A DNA stretch of 64,000 nt from Rhexocercosporidium sp. MPI-PUGE-AT-0058 (taxonomy: Eukaryota > Ascomycota > Leotiomycetes > Helotiales). A program made the position numbers and the translations under genes. Location: contig JAGTJL010000008.1 of assembly GCA_020746875.1 (NCBI GenBank), positions 1-64,000 on the forward strand, written 5' to 3'. Below the pieces are notes generated by a model. The model was given only the letters and a program-made list of their open reading frames with translations, ran no database searches and was not told where the DNA came from. Positions 1 through 10,727 of the stretch are shown here, in pieces (the first letter of the stretch is position 1; the number at the start of each line of letters is the position of its first letter).

Positions 1-300
1 CGGATGCTACCTTAAGTATCGAACCTAGACGTCACGTCTAAGCCGGAGGCAGTAGCCGCAAGACGTATAAAGTAACACTTGCCACGCCGACAAGTAAATA
101 AAAGGGTTACCTATAGCCCCCGATAGTCGGATCTCCCCCCTCTGCTCGCTAATAGCCGTAAAAAGGACTCCCCTAGCGCCAGGAGCATTCTGGATTTATA
201 ATACAGGATTTATAATAAACTAGTTTATACCCTCCCCTTAATCTAAGGTTATTTCGCTTACGGATTCTGGATTTACGCCGCAAATCCGGGGATTTCTAGA
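1..300. other. Unassigned sequence at left edge, mixed composition
   Basis: This stretch is less AT-rich than what follows and keeps some CA and TG dinucleotides. I see no gene. A short direct repeat of a GGATTTATAATA-like word lies at about 191-216. It may be the edge of an element continuing outside the window. Confidence 0.3.
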
Positions 301-2056
301 GGTAGAATTAAGTTTATATTTATTATTTCCGGCTTTAATTAAATTAAATTCCGGCTTACTTAAACTTTTTAAAAAGAAAAGAATAAAAGACTAAATAATT
401 AATAAAAGTCGAAAGACTTGAATTAATAATAAAATAACGAAACCGAATCGAAGCGTTTATATAATAATTATTAAAAAGTTAATTACGGAATTATTATAAT
501 TATTAAGTAACCGTAAGCACTTAAAGGGTTTTTTAAAGACTTTTTAACTTAATTAAAAACTAATATAAAAAAACGAAAAAGACTTAAGCGTAATTTACGT
601 TATTATATTAACGTTTATATTTAAAAATATCGAAAATTAATAATTAATTAAACTCTTACGGATTTATTAATTATAAATGCCTAAGGACTTATTAAATTAA
701 AAAGACTTTAAGAATTACTTATTAAAAGAGCACTTCCGAGCCGACGCTATTAAGAAAATTATTAATTTTAAGTCGCGTAACTACTAGAAAGTCGTTAAAT
801 ATACTTTTGCTATCGAGTAATTAATTCCTTTAAAATAAGTATTTCACGCCAAAGTCGATTCGTTAAGGTATTTAATTTATTATTACTTTCGAGTCGTTAT
901 AAAAGGAGACTTATAGCCTAAAACGTTAATTTTATTAATATATACAGTTACTTTAATTGCTTGCTTCTTTAGAACCGCTATAATTATTATAACTTAATTT
1001 GATTTAAAAATGATTTAATTTAATATAGTAAATACTTTTATTAACGCTAAACGAAGTAAGATAAGTACTCGTATATGCTATTATTTATCGGACGGTTTTA
1101 AATAAAACGGAATAGTAATAAAAGTTAATCGCGTACTTTACGGACTTAAGGACTTACCGGCGCTAAAGTACGGTGATTTCACTTATACTTTAATAATTTT
1201 AAAGTTAATCGCTTATAAAGAAAAGCCTTATATATTTATGAACGAGTAACGTACGGTGTTTATAATATTTTATATTAATAATATTTAAGTACTTTATTAT
1301 ATTTTGGCTTTTAAAGACGTTAAATTAATTATCGACGGCTTAAATATAATATATAAGCTTATTAAAAGAGAGTAAACGAAGTAGCTTTTAAGCGTTTATA
1401 TTATTAAAAATTGATTAATAAAGATTATCTCTTTAATATATAATACTTATATTTAAAAAGTTATTCTTCGATTTGAGTTAATAAATAGAAATTACTTAAG
1501 TATATTATTACTTTAAGTCGAGCTATTAAAAAATTAAAAACAGACTATTTTAGCTTAAATTAAGGAGTTTTAAGAAAAAGTTAAATTAATACTTTATATT
1601 ATAATTATATTACGCGCAAACGTTGCTTTTATTACTTTAAGGTTTTTTCATTTCTTAATTAATTCTTCCCGAGACCATTTAATTATAATTAATTAAATAA
1701 TTCGTTACTTTTTCGGTATTTATTTCTTAGCGATTATTTATAATTATAAGCTGCGCGATTCTTATTTTATAATAATATTAAATACTTTTTTTATAAATAA
1801 TATTAAAATAAAGCGATTTTTTAATAAATATATTTTTATACTTTTTAAAAGTTTAATCCTTTAAAGAATAGCTTTATAAGATATAATTATTACGTTTATA
1901 ATATAAGTAGAGCTTTTTAGAGTTAAGCGCACCGGCAAGGAATTTATAATATTTTAGCGATTTTTTTAAGAATTACGCTTTAATATAAGAGCAGCTTAAA
2001 TAATTTTCTATAAAAATTAATAAACGATTCAGTTAATTATTAAAGAAAATTAATAT
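301..2056 (+). pseudogene. RIP-decayed copia-like pol fragment (family E, RT/RNase H part)
   Basis: The plus strand reads as a Ty1/copia-type reverse transcriptase in which nearly all stops are TAA or TAG at glutamine positions. At about 1,260-1,300 the catalytic box is Tyr-Ile-Asn-Asn where the related copies at 43.7 and 59.6 kb (minus strand) still read Tyr-Val-Asp-Asp. Sequence from about 360 onward is the reverse complement of the E copies near 52.8-53.0 kb and 60.4-60.5 kb, and 1,130-1,400 matches 43.6-43.9 kb. The fragment ends abruptly at a gypsy LTR at 2,057. It cannot encode a functional protein. The left limit is approximate. Confidence 0.75.
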
Positions 2057-2337
2057 TGTAAAAGGGAAAACACTAAGCATATAATAAGAAGGTAGTAAAG
2101 CAAATGCCGGAAGGTAAACGTAAGAAATACTTATTTAACGAATATTAAAGATATTATATATTTAAGAAGTATAATTTATTAAGAGAAGAGAAAGATATAA
2201 TTTAAATAAAAAAGAAAAGTTATAATAATAAAAATCGTTATTATCGTTAAAAGATATTACTTTAAAAACTATCTTAAATATAATAAGATATAACTTAATT
2301 ACGTAATAAATAAACTCCTAAAGTTAACCTTATTATA
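2057..2337 (-). repeat. Gypsy LTR (281 bp), inverted copy
   Basis: The reverse complement matches 31,902-32,182 over its full 281 bp, apart from many transitions typical of RIP. The ends read TGTAAAAGG and ATTATA, which fits TG...CA after CA to TA change. On the minus strand a purine-rich tract (about 2,338-2,352, AAGAAGAGGACG) lies just before this LTR, as expected for a polypurine tract. I therefore read it as the 3' LTR of a minus-strand gypsy element whose body lies to the right. Confidence 0.75.
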
Positions 2338-3879
2338 TACGTCCTCTTCTTAAAAAACTCATACTCGACCTCGAGTAAAGAAGTAAAAATTAATATTATA
2401 ATTTTAAAGCTTTAAATACTTAAAGGAAAATATATTTAAATAAAGATAAGTAAATATTAAATGACTTATATTTTACTTTTAAAAGCAAATAATTATCTCG
2501 CTTAATACTTTTAAATATTATCTTTTATTTTATTATTTTTTTTCTTTCTTTTCCTTTTTAATAATGTTTTTTATAATATTTTTAAAAAAGCTTTACGCGT
2601 TTTTTTATACTTATATTAATCTTTTTATACTTTTTAGCACTTATTATATTATTTCCGTTACTTAAACTTACTTTTTTAAATATTATATCCGAGCAAACTT
2701 CAATTTTAATAAAATTAAAGTAATTCTTTTAAAATAAATTAGCGTATAATTAATATTTTAAATAAGTTCTTGATTCTTTTTTTTATAACGCGGAAACTAA
2801 TTTTCCTTATAAAATAAAGATCGATCTTTATAACGCGTCGAATTCGTCGATATTCCCTTATATTTTAAGCTAGCGTATTTTCAACGACTCCGCTTTTTTT
2901 TTATATTTTTACTTTAACGAATCTTTTATAAACTTTTTTAATTTCTTAATTATTATTAAAGAAATATATTAAAAATATATTAAAGAAATAAGAATATATA
3001 AGTATATAAAATTAAAAGTAAATAAATAATTGAAGGACAGTCTTCTTACTTTTAGAGTTCGAAATATATTAAAAAAGTAAAAAAAAGCTAATCAAAGTAT
3101 CTTTTTTATTAATTTAATTAAGTCTTTTCTTTATTTTTATCTTCTCTTCTTTACTTTTACTTCTTTAATAAATCAATATTAAATAATAACGAAGTCGGTT
3201 TTAAGTAATTTCTTTTCTTTTTATTTTAACGGTTATTATATTAAATAAAAGCGCTAATAATATTTTAATAATTTCTTATTATATTTTCTTATTATTCTTT
3301 AATAAATAAGTAAATTACTATAAGCGACTGAGATTTATTATATTTAAAAAAGAAAAAGAAGAAATATTATATTTTATATATTAACTTCGAGCTACTTAAT
3401 CTTCCTCGCGGTCTCTTTTTTTTCTTAATAACAGATTATAAAATAAAAACTTCTCGAAAATAATCCGTAAAGCTTTAATAAGCTATAAGCTATTTTAAAT
3501 CGCTTTTGTTATTGCTTTCATTCGACTTGCTTTTTATTATTAATTAATTAAAAAAAATAGAAAACTAAAAGTAAATTCTTTTTTATTTAATATTATTAAT
3601 TTTTAAATCTTAATAATTCTCTAATATAATTTAAAGACTTAAAGTAAAAGCGTAGCTTTAATAGTTTTATTAAAATAAAAAGTATTTTTAATTTCGTTAC
3701 TTATTTTAAGCTTTTATTAATTATATTACAAGTAACTTTTAAACTAATAATATCGAGCTTTCCAGAAGTCTTTTTTTATTAAAATAATTTTTTTTATTTA
3801 AAAGTAAGATTGTTTTTTAAAGAACTTTATATTAATACAATTTTATAGTAATTTTAAGAGTAATAAAAGCATACCCTGA
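2338..3879 (-). pseudogene. Decayed interior, probably 3' end of a minus-strand gypsy element
   Basis: This extremely AT-rich stretch (A/T runs, almost no CA or TG) sits inside a gypsy 3' LTR. I could not follow a domain in any frame, so assignment to the gypsy interior rests only on position and on the adjacent polypurine-like tract. It would correspond to the integrase C-terminus and 3' untranslated part. The right boundary is arbitrary. Confidence 0.35.
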
Positions 3880-6399
3880 ATGCCTTTATAAGCCGATATA
3901 AGTTAAGCCGGATTTTAAATTTAAAGAAAAAGCAAATATATTTTAAAAGCGGAAATAATAATACTCTTTCTTAATCGATTAATATTTTTAATTTAAAAAT
4001 CCGAGAACTGATATTTGGCTAAAAGGAGCTCTTAACTTAAAATCTGGTTAATTTATTTAATAAAAGATAACTTTATAAGAATAAAATTAAAGAAATATCT
4101 ATAAATAATGTAAGTGCTTATAATAAGGTATTATTTACTCGCTTAAGTCTTTTATAAAGTTATTATTACGACGGAATTATAATAGCGGTATTTAAATTCC
4201 GATAAGCGAGATTTCGAAACAGTTAAAAAAAAAGGATATAATTTAAATTAATTAAAATCTCCCTTCGCATAAAGTAATTCTGCCTATCTTATTATTTTAA
4301 AATTAATTAACCAAAACTTTAAGGAAATAAAATCGTTATTACTTTAACACTTCAATACGTTATTTAAAATAGCTTAAGGCAGGCTCGGCTTATTACGGTA
4401 TTTAATCCGCTATCTTATACTTTTACTTTAATTAAGTTACTGCTGCTAGCACTTAGGCAGCGTAAAAGCTTAGACTTAATAGCCGTCGATCGAGAGAACT
4501 TATAAAATTTAATAATAACTTTTACGTTAAACTTTAAGCTTATAATAACTCGACCGCTGATTTCCGGAAACCGATAATTTAATTAGGAATAAAGTACTTA
4601 TAATATAAAAAATTAAAAGCGTAAAAAAAATATGAAAAAGTTAGAAATTTGCAATTTACTAGCCGTACTTACTTTACTCGTTTTTAATTTAATTATTACG
4701 GTCTCGAAGTATTAGATTCCGTTTTTAAGCACGTTATATTAAAATTATTAATATTTAAATAAACTTTTTATATTATTAATAATAAATCTGACGATCTTTA
4801 TTACCGATATAAAGTAATTACAGTAGCTTATTTCTCTCGTAATAACTTATAGCTTATCGCGCGCTTTATCGTTTATTTGAATATATAAATTAATTTTATT
4901 TATTTAATCTTATAAACTCTTTCAGATCTTAAATTATTTAATTACGCGTAATTTCTTAATTATTATATATCTTCTTTTTAAATTAATAGCTTATTTACCG
5001 TAATTTTAAGAGCTATTTTAATTAAAATAAATCTTTCTTATTATAAAGTATTTAAGTAATATTAAAAAAGAATTTTTAGTCTTCGATTACTTTCGGGGAC
5101 TTATTATACGAGCTTACTTCGGTAGTATATTTCGGGAGATTATTATTTTTAGCGCTTAGCTTATTAATATATTAAGATTATTAACGCTTTAAAACAGCTT
5201 ATCGAAGGAACTTCGTCTGATTTATTATTTACTTTTCGTAGAATTTAATAAAAAATAAGTGCTCGATTAAATTTTATTCTTTTATAACATAAGCCATAAT
5301 TGATTTAATTTATTTAAATTACCTTACGAGGCTAAAACTTTCTTTAAGTTTCTTAAAGGCTTTTTTAGTTTTATAAAATACTAATAATTATTGTATTTAT
5401 AAGCTTTCGAGCTTATACGTTTAGCGTTAATAATACTGAATTATTCGAAGGGCAGCTATTATAAATATATTATTTAGCTCGACTGGGATATTAATATTAT
5501 TATTACGGAACGATATATAAGTACAATCGGAAGGTATTTATAAGCGTAAATAATATTCGAAATATTAAAGGGATTTTTCGTCGTTTAAAAGAAAGCTTTT
5601 AATATTTTAATATATACTTTTATTATTGTGCTTTAATTTTTGTCCTCTTCGTAAAGTATAAAAGATGCGTCCTTATTATAATTTAGCGTTCGATAATATT
5701 AAGCGACGAGTTATAAGAATTATAATAAGAAGTAATTAATAGTATTAGTTATAGCGATTAAATTACTCGCTAGAAGAATAAGTAACGACTTAATATTAAC
5801 TTCGTTTCGCGTGAATTAGCCTTTTAAGTATTTTAATAATGATTTTATTATTCCGTATAACTTATATCGTAAGCTTTTTAAAGTCTTTAAAGCCTTATAA
5901 ATTTCGCTCCTCGAAACTGAATTTAAGCTGGTTTTTATTATTATTATATTAAGTTATCGCTAAAAGCTCGTTATTTTCATAGTAAATAAAGCGCTCTCGT
6001 TTATAAAATAGCTTAAGGCGATTAATTATAAAAGTATTATAAAGGAATATATTATCGTTTCTTAGTTTTTTTTAGCTTATAATAGCTTTTTTTAAGAAAA
6101 GCTTTATAAATTTCGTAAAGTCTTAATTATTAAAAATTAAGTTTTTTATTCTTTAATATATTAATTTTCTGAATAAAATCGTACTTAAGAATTAAGTCTT
6201 TAACTTATAATAATCTATTTTGAATATTCTTTTTTATATTAAAAGCTTCTTTTTTTTCTTATTTATAATATATTTTTTAAAGCTTAGCTTCTTTTATATT
6301 ATTATTCTGCATTTAATATTAAAAAGTTCGAATATAAATTAAATCGTTAATACTTTTAATATCTTTCGAAAAGAAGCTTTTTTAAATAAAATAACGTAT
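3880..6399 (+). pseudogene. Unclassified RIP-decayed coding-like region
   Basis: Plus-strand frames run for hundreds of codons with stops almost only TAA or TAG, the pattern of a coding region whose glutamine codons were turned into stops. There is an ATG at 3,880. In AT-rich RIP-treated DNA more than one frame can look like this, and I could not decide which is real. I see no reverse transcriptase, integrase or transposase motif. It ends at the 5' LTR of Copia A. Confidence 0.35.
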
Positions 6400-6711
6400 T
6401 ATTAGATTTGACTTCGGTAACTCGTGCCGATTTTACCCTAGAATAGCTGAAGGAGTTTCTACTGCTTACGCGGCCCGGAAATTACTTTTGTATTCCGGGA
6501 AATTACGCTCGTATTTAATTATATAGCTTATATAAGCTACGTAATTAGTTACGTAATCGTAAAAGCTTTTAAAGAAGCTATTATTTTATATATAACTATC
6601 GAAGAGCTCTCTTAACTCTTTAAGTAAATAAGCAAAGCAATTCTCTCTCTTTAATCACGTGTCCTCACTTACTGCGCTTCCTTATCCTTGATTAGCTCGC
6701 TTATTCTCACA
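6400..6711 (+). repeat. 5' LTR of Copia A (312 bp)
   Basis: It matches 13,190-13,501 over exactly 312 bp, and also 40,126-40,437 in inverse orientation. It starts TATTAGATTTG (TG to TA change) and ends CTCACA. Differences between copies are mostly transitions. Confidence 0.9.
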
Positions 6712-7153
6712 TAATAGCAATTCGGCAATTCGCTAAGGCAAGCTAATAATATTAATTAACCGACACAACTTCCCGATCGAGATAACTAGCCGAGCTTTCT
6801 CGGCTAATACCGCTTCGGCTGCTTCCGTTCAAACGCTTGTCGATAAAGCCATACTAGCTTCTCTTGACTAAAGTAAGCTAGACCCCTTTGAGCCCTTACT
6901 AACCCGATTAGGACGTATTACGGACCTAAGGCCTTTAACCCTAAGACTAAACCCTAAGGAAATCATAACCTAGCGGTCCCTAGACGTTATAAGCGTGCGT
7001 AGCCACTTAAATTGCGGTTTTAAGTCTTATAATAAATTTCTCATTCCTAGGCGCTTATACCTTTTACGGCGCTAGCAGTAGCTATAAGTAGCGTGCTAGC
7101 GTGGCTTGTATTAGGGAGTGGCTGTCCGAATCGTTATTAGTCTAGCACAAATT
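6712..7153 (+). other. Copia A 5' leader
   Basis: This is the sequence between the 5' LTR and the first inserted LTR. It has balanced composition, keeps some CA and TG, and shows no convincing start codon for gag. With the inversion undone it joins the stretch 9,897-10,270 to form a leader of roughly 0.8 kb before the gag ATG. Its last five bases, AAATT, are one copy of a target duplication. Confidence 0.6.
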
Positions 7154-7610
7154 TATAAGATTATATTAAGCATATTACCGTATTCGGTATAAAACATACC
7201 TTTCCACAACTCAACTACCTTTACATAACGCTCCAGCTTCGTATAAAGCTCCGGCTTCCGTGCTTTAAACCTCAGAAGCTTTAAGCTTTCGGTAAAAAGT
7301 TATTTAAGGCTAAAACAGTAGCTTTTAAAAGCCTTAAGCTTCCGTGTTTTAAACCTTAAAAGCCTTAGTAATATAAAGCTAATCTTAATATAAAGTTAAT
7401 CTTAATATAAAACTAGTCTTAATATAAAACTAATTTTAAAACTAAGTTAGTTTTAATATAAAGCTAATAATTAATACAAAAATAAATAGCCGATACGAGA
7501 GCAAATAGCCGATGCAAGAGCTAAATAACTTAGCGCCTAAAAGTAATTATATAAACTTAGTTTCCCCCGAAGTAATAGAATCATCATTCATACTAAATCT
7601 CTTCTTCTCA
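7154..7610 (-). repeat. Family B LTR, left copy (457 bp, inverted relative to right copy)
   Basis: This is the reverse complement of 10,271-10,727, with identical length. The outer flank AAATT (7,149-7,153) matches the inner flank of the right copy (AATTT at 10,266-10,270, read on the other strand). The inner flank ATGAA (7,611-7,615) matches the outer flank TTCAT of the right copy (10,728-10,732). The copies thus carry two swapped target duplications. Confidence 0.9.
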
Positions 7611-9896
7611 ATGAATTCTCTTATTCTTAAGTACGTAAGTTAAAGAGCCTAGTATGCGAATATAATCGATTATCGGTAATTTACCGTATAAAGCTTTAAA
7701 AGGAGTCTTCTTTATGACGGAGTTATATAACCGATTTTTAATATAAGCTATTCCTTATAATAAGTAAGGCCATAAAAACAAGGGTAATCTTTTAGCCTTA
7801 CAAACGCTAATTAGCCGCTTTATTAAGTATTTATTTAACCTTTCGGCTATTCCGTTTTAAGAAGAGGAATAAGGGCTAATATATTTATATATATACCCTT
7901 TTTGCTTATAATAATGCGTTTATTTATTAGACTTGAATTCCCCGGCGTTATCGAGCTTAAAAGCTTTAATATTTGCTATAAATTTATATTTAACGCTATT
8001 TTAACTATTAAATTAATTATTAATTATATTATAAAAGTCGATTAAGACGTTATAAGCGTCGGCTTTGAATTTTAAGGCGTATAGCCATATAACTCTTAAT
8101 CTTTTATATATAATAATAAGGAAATAGCGCTCTTCTTTAAGTCCTTTAACTTTAAAAGGCCCCGCGATATTGATATCGAATATAATTAAGGGTGGCGCGT
8201 TTAATATAAGCTTTTTACTGCCGATCACGTGTATTTTGCCGCTATTGCAAGCGTTATAATCGGCTAGTTCTACGTCTTTTTGTTAGATTTTCTTTAATCT
8301 ATAGCTTTTTTCGATCGTTTTAAGAATCGACTCTTTATTTATATGCACTAGCCTCTTATAGTAAAGGTCTAGCAGTGAATTTGAGTTTACTTAATATATT
8401 ATAAGTTCGAGAGCGTTATTATCGACTTCCGCTTAAACGTAATAAGCGTTATAATCTCATTTAGCTTATAATTAGCCTTTTTTATATTTTAATAAAGTAT
8501 TATTCTCGGTAAAGTTGATTAACTAGCCTTTCTTAGTCATTTCCCTTAAGCTTAAAAGGGTCGTTTTTAGCCCCGGAATATAATTTACTTATTAAATAAC
8601 TATTTTTATGCCGTTATTACCTTTTATAAAAATATCTCCCGTGCTTAGTATCGGTAATACGTCGCCGTTAGCGATTATAACCGATTTCCGAAGAGTAAGT
8701 TAATAGTTAAGTAACTATTTCTTATTAAGCGTATAATGCTCGCTAGCACCGGAGTTTAAAACTAGTTTATAATTATAAACGGTTCTAAAAGCTTAATTTG
8801 TAATATCTCCCTTTAATTAATCAAAATCGGACTCATTTAATTCCTTTATTACAGTATTTACAAAAGTATTTATAAATAAGAAAGGTTTAAGCTGTACTTT
8901 AAGCTTTATATTTGACCTATCCTTTAATAAGAGTAAGTCGTTTATATATGCCTTTATAAGCTTTTTAGCCCTTACGTACTTATTAAGCGGCGTATAAGTC
9001 TTAGATACGGCTATAATAGCCTTTATAAATTCTGTTTTTAATTCGCCTTTTGATTTCTTAGCTTTTTTAAGCTTATTATTAGGCTTTTTATTCGGGTTTT
9101 CCGAATTATTAAGCCTCAGCTTAGGGTATAAGACTTAGCACGTAGACGTTATATGTCCCGTGACTTTGCACTTATTATAATGCTTCTTATTACCGCCTTT
9201 ACCGCCTTTAAATGCTTTATTAACGTTAAGGTCGGCGTTAGCGCCTATGCGAGCTTCTTCCGAAATTAAGTCGTTAATTAGACCGTTAATATCGATATTC
9301 TTAAGATTACTTAATATTTTCTCGTATTTACGAGACGAAAAGGCGTCAAAAGAGCTCGGCAAGCCTTTTAATATTAAGCTAGTAATTACAGGCTTAAGAA
9401 TCTCGCAGTCTAGCTACTTTAAGTATATAACGCTTGATTGGATTACGCTAGTGTATTCGTCTATGCTTTTATAAGAGCTATAATTAGAATCGACGATTTA
9501 ATTTATATAACGGCCGATTAACTTAAGCGTTAATTAGCCGAAAGTAAATTAAATAGCGTTTTATAGTTTTTTAGCCGTATCTTTATCTTTAAATTGCTTT
9601 TGGTTTTCTAGTAATATAATCGACTTTAGCGCTCCTAGCGCCTTTTAGTTTTACGTCTTAAAGTAGTTTAACTTTTCGTAATATTTTACGGCTAGCTCAT
9701 AAGAATAAGGAGCTAATACGGTTCTACCTCCTTCGGTACTCCTAGCGTAATATAAGGATTAGTCTGGAGGTAAAGCTTTGTCGGAAATATAAGGCATATA
9801 GCCGTTAATTTCTAGGAATAAGCTAGCGGGATTTATTTACTTAATATAATTGAATTCCCCTATTAATTTCTCTCCTTTAAAAGCAGTAGCAGTCAT
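7611..9896 (-). pseudogene. Copia A gag-protease-integrase, inverted segment
   Basis: Read on the minus strand, an ATG at 9,896 starts a gag-like frame (MTATAFKGEKLIGEF...). A zinc knuckle containing CKVTGHITSTC follows near 9,135-9,165. Next comes a retropepsin-like SGASEHYT box near 8,740-8,760, where the catalytic Asp reads Asn. After it come an integrase zinc-binding region (LVHINKES then a CNAC pair) and the integrase core with FDINIAGPF at about 8,160-8,185. It ends at 7,611 after the integrase stretch YIRILGS. When the segment is flipped back, the integrase frame runs on without a break into 10,728 onward, sharing one copy of the TTCAT duplication. Stops are numerous and mostly at glutamine positions. 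Confidence 0.87.
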
Positions 9897-10270
9897 TTTA
9901 AGCTTGTCTCGATTGAGTTTAGCTTTAATTCTTTTAGGCGATTTATCACTTATAGTGATTTATTAGATTATTTAGTCTTTATAACCTCACAATGAGGCTA
10001 CCCTCCTTGATTTGGTATGCCCTAAATCGATATAAAATCGATATTTAAAGTAAAAAGTCTTGCTAAAGACTTATATATTACTTTACCGAGGGTTTCGCTT
10101 AGCTAGTATTATAATAGGGTTCCTAGCGGGTCTGCTTAAGCTCTTATTACAACGCTAGCGCCACTACTAGCTTGGTTTTTCTCACAGGAATTAATAAGCT
10201 TAACTAGCTATAACCCTCTCCGAGGATAGCTTTTTATATAGCTAGAAAAGCCTAAAAACTATTATAATTT
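9897..10270 (-). other. Rest of Copia A leader, inverted
   Basis: This lies upstream of the gag ATG on the minus strand and has no coding frame. It ends with AATTT (10,266-10,270), the inner copy of the target duplication that pairs with 7,149-7,153. Confidence 0.55.
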
Positions 10271-10727
10271 CGAGAAGAAGAGATTTGGTATAAATAATGA
10301 TTCTATTACTTTAAGGGAAACTAAGTTTATATAATTACTTTTAGGCGTTAAGTTATTTAGCTCTTGTATTAGCTATTTACTTTCGTATCGGCTATTTGCT
10401 TTTATATTAGTTATTAGCTTTATATTAAAATTAGCTTAGTTTTAGAATTAGTTTTATATTAAGACTAGCTTTATATTAAAATTAACTTTATATTAAGACT
10501 AGCTTTATATTATTAAGGCTTCCGAGGTTTAAAACACGAAAGCTTAAGGCTTTTAAAAGCTACTGTTTTAGCCTTAAATAACCTTTTATTAAAAGCTTAA
10601 AGCTTCCGAGGTTTAAAGCACGGAAGCCGGAGCTTTATACGAAGCTAAAGCGTTATACAAAAGTAATTGAGTTATGAAAAGGTATGCTTTATACCGAATA
10701 CGGTAATATACTTAATATAATCTTATA
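10271..10727 (+). repeat. Family B LTR, right copy (457 bp)
   Basis: Inverted partner of 7,154-7,610 and in the same orientation as the solo LTR at 15,173-15,560. The interior carries short tandem units (about 19 bp, CTAGCTTTATATTAA-like), which explains the length difference from the 388-bp solo copy. Confidence 0.9.

Noticed and set aside
8013..8228. Short minus-strand frame considered as an independent gene
   Set aside because: It is an unbroken window of the Copia A integrase, not a separate gene.
9247..9474. Plus-strand frame opposite the zinc-knuckle region
   Set aside because: Antisense shadow of Copia A gag. The minus-strand frame carries the recognisable motif.
7154..10727. Interpretation as a DNA transposon with 457-bp terminal inverted repeats
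   Set aside because: The arms are LTRs also present as a solo copy with a GTATT duplication, the flanks show crossed 5-mers, and the interior is the missing part of Copia A.
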